Source of the DNA: ZC4RG30 sp039917615
Lineage (GTDB): Bacteria; Pseudomonadota; Gammaproteobacteria; Steroidobacterales; Steroidobacteraceae
DNA length: 38,041 nucleotides
NCBI GenBank assembly: GCA_039917615.1
Contig: JBDSJD010000011.1
Span: 1 to 38,041 of the forward strand
Direction of reading: 5' to 3'
In this document: piece by piece, positions 1 to 6,829 of the stretch
How positions within the stretch are numbered: the stretch's first letter is position 1
Layout: the number at the start of each line of letters is the position of its first letter
Notes under the pieces: generated by a model
Seen by the model: the letters and a program-made list of their open reading frames with translations, nothing else
The model's database searches: none
What the model was told of the DNA's origin: nothing
Program-made: the position numbers and the translations under genes

Positions 1-49
1 CGTTGACCTCGGCTGCCATAGTCAGCTCGATCTCTCTTGTGTCCAACAT
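1..49 (-). CDS. Start of an unidentified gene, cut by the window edge
   Basis: An ATG at 49-47 opens a frame that stays open to the window edge, giving 16 codons that begin MLDTREIELT. It has a near-perfect Shine-Dalgarno, AGGAGG at 62-57, with seven bases before the ATG. That is the main reason to believe it. It overlaps the last 28 bases of the permease frame, so the two would be translationally coupled. Too little protein is visible to name a family, and no function is proposed. Confidence 0.45.
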   Translation of the reverse strand, partial: MLDTREIELTMAAEVN

Positions 50-2820
50 CGTCTGCCCTCCTCGGGTGAAAAGAGGGTGGGGAGAATTACCTGACCATTA
101 CTGGGGACTTTTGCATGACCGGTGACAATCAGGCCGACTCCGGCCTGCACGCTGCTGCGATAACGTGCGTACTCGGCCATGCGGTAGTACGTCAGCGGAA
201 ACGGCGCGAATTCGCGGCTGTAGTAGGCCAGGCCTTTCTTGGCCGTTTCCAGCATCGACAGCACATTCCACGGATGCTGTGCATCGTAATAGACTTCCAG
301 TGCGACGCCATTCCAGCTGTCGCGCGCCACTTTATAGCGGGCGGAAAGGAACATCACCAGTGGCCATACCGGGCCTTCGAGCGAGTAGTCGAAATAGCGG
401 CGGCCGCCTTCTTCCCAACTGCGATTGAGCAGGCCTGGGCCCACGGCAGTCTGGTCACCGTCGGTGCTGAATACGAGATGGAAGCGGCTGCGGCTGGTGA
501 TGCCCCGCCAGAGGTCATCGAGGTGCGCGGGATCGCCCAACGCAGGAATGCGTGGCGCGGGCGGCAAACCAAAGCGTTCACGATCGGTGCGCAACTCGCA
601 CTCGGTGCAGTACCCGGGCAAGGCGGACATGGCGCTACGCAAGTAGGTACCGTTCGGGATGACTTCGTTGTCTGGATTTGAGTTGACGAAGCCGCGGTTG
701 TGGCGCTTGGTATGCCAACGCATCGTCAGTACGTCACCTGGGGCAAGCGGCATGTCCGGTCGGAACAGGTAGAACCCCTGCGCAGGATCCGATGACACAA
801 GCTTTGCGCCCTCCACCTCCAGCTCTTCGACCAGATTGCGAGTGTCGACGGATAGTACGAAGTCGCTAATTGGCACCGTCTTGTCATTGCGCAGGCCCGC
901 TCGGCCACGCGACACCAGCCGGCGCTCTGATGCGTAAAGGTCCATTGTTAGGTCCAGGTCTACCAGAGACGGGGCCGGCAGATCGCGGTATTGGCCGTAT
1001 TCCAGTTCGTAGCGCGCCTGCGCGGCGAGCGACTTTTCTCGAGTAAGGTAGTCGTTCCGGATGTTGGTGTTGTAGAAGATTACACCGCCGGCTCCAGCAA
1101 ATGCGAGACCCGCCACGCAACCACTTGTGACTGCCGAAGCAGTAAGCCGCCCCCGCGCGTCGCGCAAACGTTCGCTCCAGCTTGCGGCGTGGCTTCGTGG
1201 ATACAGCAGATGACCTGCCAACATCAACAACACGCAGAACGCAGCCCAATAGGCAATGAGAGACCACGTCTGCAACTGGAAATGACCGAAGCCATTCATA
1301 TCTGAATGAACTACGTAGGGAATACTGAACCCATAAAGCACGTGCTCGAAGCCCAGCGCCGGCAATGCCGTGAGCACCCCAAGTACCACCAGTGAGATCA
1401 CCATGCCGCTCCATCTGCCCGGACTTACCACCAGGACGAACGTGCACAACACCGCCAGCATGCAGTAATAGAAACCGTTGTTTACAAATACGCCTTGCAG
1501 AAACACGCCTAGGCCATGGTCGTGAAAACCAGCCGCTTCCTGCACAGCAAGTGCCACTGCTATCGTCAACAGGCACAGCAGCAGTACGACGCCGCAAACA
1601 GTTAGGGTCTTCGATACAACCGGAATCCAGTCTGGATAGGGTGTGGCACTGGCGATGCCGAACACGCCCCTGTCACGTTCGCGGAACACCAGCGCGGCGG
1701 CGAAATAGAGGATCGCGATTATCAGGAACTGGGCAAGCCCAAAACGAAAAAAGCCAAGCATCAGAGATGTCACCGGATACATCGGTATGCCCGCTATTCT
1801 GCTGACAAGACCATTGCCATTGTCCCAGGTGGACATCAAGGTCAGCACCAGCACGACCCAGAACAGCGGGCTCTGCCACACGCCGCGCCAGTCCATCCGC
1901 AACTGGGAGGCAAGCTGGTGCCAGGTCGCAGCCGCACCGAAACGCGGCTGATGTATGGCGGACTCGACTGGCCCGCTTGTAGGCAATGTCGCCTTGCGAT
2001 TTGCAGCAGCAGGCTTGCCGGACGCTGTCGGCAGTTCCATCCGGTAGCGCCACACCGTGAATACCACCGTTGCGAGCGCGACAGACATCCATAGCAGGCG
2101 ATTGGGCATCAGTAATGCGGTCGGCAACTGTGTATTCAGTTCATCAACCGTCCAGTATCGGCCAACTTCCGCGACAGCCAGTACTCCAAAGGGATCTGCG
2201 AGGGTCTTCCAGGCAGGTGTTTCGCCTGCGACGCTCCCAAACAGCACGACGTCCAGTACTAGTACTATCAGCGCGGCGCAGAAAGTCAGGGCTGAAGAAC
2301 GTGTCAGCGCCGCGACCGCAAAGAACAGTGCACAGAACACCAGGATGTTGGGCACCACGAGAATCGAATAGACCAGCACCCAGGGTTGCCAGGTGAGGGG
2401 CAGCAGATGTTCGGCTTCTACCCAGGGCATGAACTGACCTGTAAACGCGCCGAACATGCCGAATGTGCCGATCAGCACCGCCACCAGTGTGGCTGCGGAA
2501 AAGCGTCCCAGCACAAACGCGATGCTCGTGACCGGCGTCGAAAAAAACATTTCGGCAGTTTGACGCTCGTGGTCGCGCGTCATCGCCATCACAGCGAAGA
2601 CGATGCAAGGCACCATGCCCAGCGCACCGATTGCGATTTCAGTCTGAAAGATAAGCCATGCGCTGTTGATCGCGATTTGTTCGTTGTCGCCAAGGTTGAT
2701 GCCGGTGCGCGTCAACGTCAGAAGGTGTAGTGTGAAGAACACCATTGCGATTCCCCAGAAGATCGGGGCAGCAAGATGCAGGCGTAATTCGAAGCGCAGT
2801 ACGTCGATGAAGTTGCGCAT
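22..2820 (-). CDS. ABC-2 permease with truncated M1-peptidase-like C-terminus
   Basis: A 932-residue membrane protein, probably the permease partner of the adjacent ABC ATPase. Roughly residues 1-260 and 310-550 each hold about six hydrophobic segments, the usual two ABC-2 membrane blocks. After a further transmembrane segment near residue 570, a periplasmic part of about 340 residues resembles the N-terminal beta domain of M1 aminopeptidases. Proteins of this architecture that I know run to roughly 1,150-1,200 residues and carry HExxH plus a distal Glu. Here the frame stops before any HExxH, so the peptidase is either dead or a leftover docking domain. The last 30 or so residues, after SSVQAGVG, do not look like M1 sequence and may come from a recombination or frameshift junction. 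The start lies 3 bases after the ATPase stop. The substrate is unknown. Confidence 0.8.
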   Translation of the reverse strand: MRNFIDVLRFELRLHLAAPIFWGIAMVFFTLHLLTLTRTGINLGDNEQIAINSAWLIFQTEIAIGALGMVPCIVFAVMAMTRDHERQTAEMFFSTPVTSIAFVLGRFSAATLVAVLIGTFGMFGAFTGQFMPWVEAEHLLPLTWQPWVLVYSILVVPNILVFCALFFAVAALTRSSALTFCAALIVLVLDVVLFGSVAGETPAWKTLADPFGVLAVAEVGRYWTVDELNTQLPTALLMPNRLLWMSVALATVVFTVWRYRMELPTASGKPAAANRKATLPTSGPVESAIHQPRFGAAATWHQLASQLRMDWRGVWQSPLFWVVLVLTLMSTWDNGNGLVSRIAGIPMYPVTSLMLGFFRFGLAQFLIIAILYFAAALVFRERDRGVFGIASATPYPDWIPVVSKTLTVCGVVLLLCLLTIAVALAVQEAAGFHDHGLGVFLQGVFVNNGFYYCMLAVLCTFVLVVSPGRWSGMVISLVVLGVLTALPALGFEHVLYGFSIPYVVHSDMNGFGHFQLQTWSLIAYWAAFCVLLMLAGHLLYPRSHAASWSERLRDARGRLTASAVTSGCVAGLAFAGAGGVIFYNTNIRNDYLTREKSLAAQARYELEYGQYRDLPAPSLVDLDLTMDLYASERRLVSRGRAGLRNDKTVPISDFVLSVDTRNLVEELEVEGAKLVSSDPAQGFYLFRPDMPLAPGDVLTMRWHTKRHNRGFVNSNPDNEVIPNGTYLRSAMSALPGYCTECELRTDRERFGLPPAPRIPALGDPAHLDDLWRGITSRSRFHLVFSTDGDQTAVGPGLLNRSWEEGGRRYFDYSLEGPVWPLVMFLSARYKVARDSWNGVALEVYYDAQHPWNVLSMLETAKKGLAYYSREFAPFPLTYYRMAEYARYRSSVQAGVGLIVTGHAKVPSNGQVILPTLFSPEEGRRCWTQERSS

Positions 2821-2823
2821 CGT

Positions 2824-3705
2824 TCACTCTGGATTCGCGGCAAGGCCGTGCTGATGCAGCGTGGCGAAGTACACGTCCTCCAGTGTCGGCACTGCCTTGT
2901 CCATGCCCGGGGGGCAGTTCGCAGCCAGCACGCGCACTTCCACGTTGCCGCTTTTCAGACGGCACGAGAGCACTTGATGCTGTGCGCGCAATGCGGCCAC
3001 CTGGTCGCGCCGTACCATTGTTGTCCACAGCTGATCTGCGAGCGCATCGACAAGCTGCGTGGGGCGGCCTTCTGCAAGAATGCGGCCCTGCCCCATGATC
3101 GCAAGCCGCGGGCACAGGTCGGCAACATCATCAACCAGATGCGTTGACAGGATCACGACCCGGTCCTGCCCCATATCAACCAACAGGTTCTGGAAACGCC
3201 TGCGTTCAGCTGGATCCAGACCGGCTGTAGGCTCATCTACGATGACCAGACGCGGATTGCCCAGCAGCGCCTGCGCGATGCCAAAACGCTGTTTCATGCC
3301 GCCCGAAAAGGTATCGACGCTGCGCTTGCGCACGTCCCAAAGATTGGTTAGCACGAGCAGTCTTTCTGCTTCCCCCCTTTGGTCAGGACCATATATCCCT
3401 TTCAGCGCGGCAAAATGTCTCAGCATCATCTCCGCTGGTGTACGCGGATAACTGCCAAATTCCTGCGGCAGATAGCCCAACACGCGCCGCAGCCCCATCT
3501 TGTCCTGCAGCACGTCAATGGCGCCGAACTGCAAGGTTCCGGAGTCAGGACTCTGCAACGTTGCAATGGTTCGCATCAGTGTGGACTTGCCAGCACCGTT
3601 GGGTCCGAGCAGACCAAACAGGCCGGCGGGGATATCCAGGCTGACCGCCTGCAGCGCGTGCACGCCGCCAGCATAGATCTTGGTTACCTGCGAAAGTCGT
3701 AACAT
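2824..3705 (-). CDS. ABC transporter ATP-binding protein
   Basis: The nucleotide-binding subunit that would power the adjacent permease. Walker A is GPNGAGKST, the signature motif is FSGGMKQR, Walker B runs into DEPTAGLDP, and the switch His is in STHLVDDV. These place it in the ABC-2 exporter class (CcmA/NatA-like). The start at 3705 is preferred to the upstream ATG at 3747, because GGAG sits at 3715-3712, six bases before the ATG, and because the protein then opens directly with the family's first strand (MLRLSQVTKIY). This gives 293 residues. The longer start would add 14 residues that look unstructured. The C-terminal 80 residues are the usual variable tail. It forms an operon with the permease. 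Confidence 0.92.
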   Translation of the reverse strand: MLRLSQVTKIYAGGVHALQAVSLDIPAGLFGLLGPNGAGKSTLMRTIATLQSPDSGTLQFGAIDVLQDKMGLRRVLGYLPQEFGSYPRTPAEMMLRHFAALKGIYGPDQRGEAERLLVLTNLWDVRKRSVDTFSGGMKQRFGIAQALLGNPRLVIVDEPTAGLDPAERRRFQNLLVDMGQDRVVILSTHLVDDVADLCPRLAIMGQGRILAEGRPTQLVDALADQLWTTMVRRDQVAALRAQHQVLSCRLKSGNVEVRVLAANCPPGMDKAVPTLEDVYFATLHQHGLAANPE

Positions 3706-3824
3706 CGATTGCTCCGGGGAGTCAGGACCCTGTCGGAGGTTCACCATATTGGAGTCTGATTGTGCTCGAGGGCATCAGTGCCGAGCGGCTCAATAGACGT
3801 GTGAAAGGTGGTACGGGATGATGA

Positions 3825-4058
3825 ATGATCGACATCATCAAGAAGCTGGACCTTGAGCTGGGCTTCCGTCATTCGGACTACAATACTGTCGGCGGGGTCG
3901 AGACGGACAAGGCGCTGGTGGACTGGGCGGTAGTCGATTGGCTGAGGGTCCGGGGCGGACATCAGAAAGCGAGCCGCGCTCCCAATATTGGCGAACTCTT
4001 CCTGGCGCGCGGCCTAATGTGCGGAGGTTCGTCCTGTCATCTTACGACAGGAGCGTGA
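3825..4058 (+). pseudogene. TonB-dependent receptor fragment (pseudogene)
   Basis: The frame encodes a strip typical of the beta-barrel of TonB-dependent receptors: a strand with LGFRHSDYN, then TDKALVDWAVVDWLRVRGG, then the hallmark RAPNIGELF. The plug domain, TonB box and most of the barrel are missing. A stop lies directly before the first codon, and after RGLMCGGSS the frame ends. A neighbouring frame around 4052-4090 (RDPEAARAASAHPSLYHR) looks like continuing barrel-loop sequence, which suggests frameshifts. A complete gene would be more than 2 kb, so this is a relic of an outer-membrane uptake receptor and makes no working product. It lies beside the secreted-protein genes at 4485-5704. 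Confidence 0.72.
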
Positions 4059-4423
4059 TCCCGAAGCCGCGCGCGCAGCTTCGGCGCATCCGTCGCTGTA
4101 TCACCGGTGACCTGCCCTGCTTCGAAGGCGAGGCAGTCGAGCGCCGAAGCTCAGGTCCTCACGTATCAGCAAGGACGTGTCAGTGGTGTCGAATGCAACC
4201 GCACGTGCTGGAACATTCGGTCCAGCTTGTCATTAGTGTGTAGGACAGACGGCGAAGCGGGGATCATCGCTGCAGCTCATTACGCCAAGAGAACCGACAC
4301 ACCGAATAGCTGTGTCCCAATACAGAAGGACAATTCCCGTCACTCGTACAGATACCATCCGGGCCGTATCGAAATTGCCGCGCGATGCGCCACAGCGCAA
4401 TCCGAGCCACACGGAACGTTCAA

Positions 4424-4432
4424 TGGTATGAT
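4424..4432 (+). promoter_or_regulatory. Candidate extended -10 promoter for the 4485 gene
   Basis: TG-G-TATGAT is an extended -10 element in a locally AT-rich patch, 52 bases before the ATG at 4485. No good -35 is seen, which is tolerable for extended -10 promoters. The rest of the stretch 4059-4484 holds only receptor debris and no supported gene. Confidence 0.35.
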
Positions 4433-4484
4433 TTTATATCCCGCTAAAATGACAAAAGGGGCCTGTACCCAGGGGAGCAACACG

Positions 4485-5276
4485 ATGGCCGCTCGCGTTT
4501 TACCTGTTTTTGGCCTGCTCACAGCGGTGCTTCTGAGCTGCCCTGCTGGCGCCGCCGCAGTTGCTCAGGGCAAGTCCTGGAGTGAGATCGCCAAGCTCCC
4601 CGATTTCACCACGGGGATATTCGAGGTCGCAGCCACGGCGGCGGACCGCGCATCAGAAACACAGCTTTCCCTGACTCCTGCCTATGCCGCCATGCTCCAG
4701 GCCTACCAGGACAGAAAGAAGGCCGGAGACGAGCAGGACACCCCCAACGCGAATTGCGTGCCCACGGGCATGCCGGGGATCATGTCGCCCCCATTTCCCA
4801 TACAGTTCCTCTACAGCCCTGGTCAGGTGGTCATCCTGTTCGAGGTCTATAGTCAGTCTCGCCACATCTATACCGACGGTCGTGCGCACCCGATCGATCC
4901 AGACCTGACCTTCAACGGCCACTCGATTGGCCATTGGGAAGGCGACACTTTGGTGGTGGACACAGTCGGCATCAGCCCCGAAACACCACTGAGCTCGGGA
5001 ACCCGCGCCCAGAACTTCGGCGTGCGTCACTCCGACAAGTTGCACATCATCGAACGGATGCGCCTGACCGACCCGGAGACCCTGTTGGTCGAGACGACCG
5101 TTGAGGATCCGGAAGCTCTGGCCAAACCTTGGAAGCACACGCGCACGTTCAAGCGACATCGCGACTGGACCTTGGCCGAATACGTCTGCCAGCAGAACAA
5201 CCGTGATCGATTGGATGAGAACGGCCACGCGAGTGTCGACCTGACACCTCCTCTACCAGCGGGGATCGCCAAATGA
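4485..5276 (+). CDS. Secreted protein of unknown function, partner of DUF6152
   Basis: A 263-residue exported protein. The start at 4485 is chosen because it has AGGGGAG at 4471-4477, seven bases upstream, and opens with a clear signal peptide (MAARVLPVFGLLTAVLLSC...). The frame is open back to 4107, but that extension has no such features. Recognisable blocks are a CVPTGMPG segment, RHIYTDGR, and the strongest motif, GHSIGHWEGDTLVVDT. ERMRLTD and a final segment ending YVCQQNN follow. The two cysteines could form a disulfide. The same blocks appear in the C-terminal half of the protein at 6830-7831. The stop overlaps the next start as ATGA, so the two genes are coupled. I do not recognise a biochemical function; the composition suggests a beta-rich fold. 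Confidence 0.82.
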   Translation: MAARVLPVFGLLTAVLLSCPAGAAAVAQGKSWSEIAKLPDFTTGIFEVAATAADRASETQLSLTPAYAAMLQAYQDRKKAGDEQDTPNANCVPTGMPGIMSPPFPIQFLYSPGQVVILFEVYSQSRHIYTDGRAHPIDPDLTFNGHSIGHWEGDTLVVDTVGISPETPLSSGTRAQNFGVRHSDKLHIIERMRLTDPETLLVETTVEDPEALAKPWKHTRTFKRHRDWTLAEYVCQQNNRDRLDENGHASVDLTPPLPAGIAK

Positions 5277-5704
5277 ATCGACGTTCAAGCATGCACGTAG
5301 CGATAGTCGGTATGAGCGTGGCCGCGGCCACTCTCCTGTTGAGCGCGCCGGTAGCCCGGGCTCATCATTCCTTCTCCATGTTCGACCTGACCCAGGAGCG
5401 CACGATCACCGGCACAATCGTCGCGTTTCAGTGGAGCAATCCGCACAGCTGGACCTGGCTGATGGTGCCGACCCCGGAAGGTTCAGGCGAACAGTGGGGC
5501 GTAGAGGGCCAGAGCCCCAACTTCCTCGGGCGCCGCGGTTGGACCAAGAACACCCTGAAGCCTGGTGACAAGGTCTCGATCCTCATTCATCCCCTGCGCA
5601 ATGGCGAAAAGGGCGGTAGCTTTATGAAGATCACGTTTTCCGACGGCAGGGTCATGACCATGTCGGGCGGTGGTACGACTCCGCAGGTCAGACCTACGCC
5701 GTGA
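5273..5704 (+). CDS. DUF6152 family secreted protein
   Basis: A 143-residue protein with a signal peptide (hydrophobic core VAAATLLLSAP) and an ARA site. Cleavage there would leave HHSFSMFD as the mature N-terminus. The family pattern is clear: HHS, then a segment ending VEGVV/ITGTIV, then W-x-NPH-S, then a strand-rich part with LKPGDKVSI. DUF6152 has no established function. The His-His at the predicted N-terminus and the NPH motif suggest metal binding, which is inference. It is co-transcribed with the preceding gene through an ATGA overlap, and the window also contains a protein that fuses the two domains, so the two products probably act together in the periplasm. Confidence 0.85.
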   Translation: MNRRSSMHVAIVGMSVAAATLLLSAPVARAHHSFSMFDLTQERTITGTIVAFQWSNPHSWTWLMVPTPEGSGEQWGVEGQSPNFLGRRGWTKNTLKPGDKVSILIHPLRNGEKGGSFMKITFSDGRVMTMSGGGTTPQVRPTP

Positions 5705-5775
5705 TCCTTCGCCCCGCCCCGCTACAGCGATCGCAGGGTCCGATGGATGTGCGCATCGCCTGATGGCGACTGATC

Positions 5776-5805
5776 TTGATATTTCATGATGTATCATGAT
5801 AGTAT
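5776..5805 (+). promoter_or_regulatory. Promoter with tandem TCATGAT operator of the Doc operon
   Basis: TTGATA (5776-5781) and TAGTAT (5800-5805), 18 bases apart, form a plausible promoter 28 bases before the antitoxin start. Between them lie two identical TCATGAT boxes at 5784-5790 and 5794-5800, with starts 10 bases (one helical turn) apart. ATCATGAT is itself a palindrome. Ribbon-helix-helix antitoxins typically bind such short tandem palindromes in their own promoter, so autorepression is likely. The ribosome site is AAGGA at 5820-5824. Confidence 0.6.
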
Positions 5806-5832
5806 GCATCTCCTAACGCAAGGATTTGCAAC

Positions 5833-6060
5833 ATGGCCCAACAGCGCGAAAAATTTGCCACCCAGGTGAATTCCCAGACCTTGGGCGCGGTTCGTGATCT
5901 GGCCGCCAAGGAAGGACGTCAGTTGCAGGCACTGGTAGATGAAGCGCTGCTTGATCTGCTCGAGAAGCGAAAGAATTCCAGCGCACGCCATCATGTCATG
6001 AGCGCTTACCAGGGCAGTCACGCGAAATACGCTCCGCTGTACGAAAAGCTCGCTAAGTGA
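5833..6060 (+). CDS. Ribbon-helix-helix-type antitoxin of the Doc module
   Basis: A 75-residue protein whose N-terminal half (EKFATQVNSQTLGAVRDLAAKEGRQ... in outline) has the strand-helix-turn-helix pattern of RHH/CopG repressors: a short basic strand, then two helices around LAAKEGRQLQALVDEALLDLLE. The C-terminal tail, rich in basic and aromatic residues (HHVMSAYQGSHAKYAPLY), would be the part that wraps and blocks the toxin. The tandem TCATGAT boxes just upstream fit autorepression. Its stop overlaps the GTG start of the toxin gene. The classic Doc partner is Phd; here the DNA-binding fold looks like RHH instead. Confidence 0.8.
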   Translation: MAQQREKFATQVNSQTLGAVRDLAAKEGRQLQALVDEALLDLLEKRKNSSARHHVMSAYQGSHAKYAPLYEKLAK

Positions 6061-6440
6061 GCGACTTCCTGACGCTCGTCGATGTACTGGCGATGCATGA
6101 TGATCAGATAGCGCGGTACGGCGGTTCATCCGGAGTCCGCGATCTAGGTCTGCTGGAGGCGGCGTTGTATCGGCCGCAAACAGGCTACTACAGTGATCTG
6201 ATCGAAGAAGCTGCTGCGCTGTGGGAAAGCTTGTCTCAGAATCACCCGTTCGTTGATGGAAACAAGCGCACCGCGTTTGCAGCGGTGTACACGTTTCTTG
6301 TGATCAACGGCGCACGCCTGGTCTCTGACCCGGATGTCACCTATGAATTTATTTCGGAAATGTATGCCACTGGTTCATTTCGCTTTGACAAGCTCGTCCC
6401 GTGGTTGCGCGTGAACGTTGAGCCTGATCGCCCAGCATGA
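6057..6440 (+). CDS. doc: Death-on-curing (Doc) family toxin
   Basis: A 127-residue Fic-fold protein of Doc length. The active-site loop is HPFVDGNKRTAF, with His63, Phe65, Asp67, Asn69, Lys70 and Arg71. The Lys in place of the Fic glycine is the Doc hallmark. P1 Doc uses such a loop to phosphorylate the translation factor EF-Tu and halt protein synthesis; the same target here is inference. The early helix DVLAMHDDQIARYGG, followed by GVRDLGLLEAALYRPQ, is the usual Doc N-terminus. The start is GTG at 6057, overlapping the antitoxin stop as GTGA. The next gene starts inside its stop codon (ATGA). Confidence 0.9.
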   Translation: MSDFLTLVDVLAMHDDQIARYGGSSGVRDLGLLEAALYRPQTGYYSDLIEEAAALWESLSQNHPFVDGNKRTAFAAVYTFLVINGARLVSDPDVTYEFISEMYATGSFRFDKLVPWLRVNVEPDRPA

Positions 6441-6823
6441 GTCAAACGATGGACGATTCTTCAGACAACGAATATTCCCTCCTTGCCCAGAATGACCCGG
6501 CCAGTGATGGATGGGATGACGACTCCATCCTCGGCCGCTTGATGGAAGACGGTCTATTCGACGAGGAAGGGTACGCGGAGCTTGAAACCGCGATGATCGA
6601 AGCGGCTTCTAGCGGGCCACACTTCGAGACGCTTGGCGTCGTTGCGCGCATCTCCGAACGGATCACGCTCATGGCGAAACGTCACGTGGATCCAGGCGAT
6701 GTCTACCGCATCGAAAACATGGACGACGAACAGGTCGCCGAACTCGACCGCCGTGTGCGTTTTTGTTTGCTGGAAATCAGCCTTGGCAACGAGCCGGATA
6801 TGAGTCGTTGGGAGCCAGTCTGA
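6437..6823 (+). CDS. Acidic protein of unknown function, third gene of the Doc operon
   Basis: A 128-residue, strongly acidic soluble protein with Asp/Glu runs in the first 50 residues (DDSSDNE, GWDDDS, LFDEEGYAELE) and a more balanced helical second half ending LGNEPDMSRWEPV. I recognise no domain. Its start overlaps the toxin stop as ATGA, so it is translated with the toxin. It could be an extra inhibitor or chaperone, a DNA-mimic-like acidic protein, or an unrelated hitchhiker. No cysteine cluster, signal peptide or membrane segment is seen. It ends six bases from the convergent gene at 6830. Confidence 0.75.
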   Translation: MSQTMDDSSDNEYSLLAQNDPASDGWDDDSILGRLMEDGLFDEEGYAELETAMIEAASSGPHFETLGVVARISERITLMAKRHVDPGDVYRIENMDDEQVAELDRRVRFCLLEISLGNEPDMSRWEPV

Positions 6824-6829
6824 CTGCGG

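Noticed and set aside
3741..3962. Minus-strand 73-codon frame upstream of the ABC ATPase
   Set aside because: It is antisense to the TonB-receptor remnant and has no ribosome site or domain.
4107..4484. N-terminal extension of the secreted protein at 4485
   Set aside because: The extension has no ribosome site and would bury the signal peptide; AGGGGAG and a typical signal sequence support 4485.
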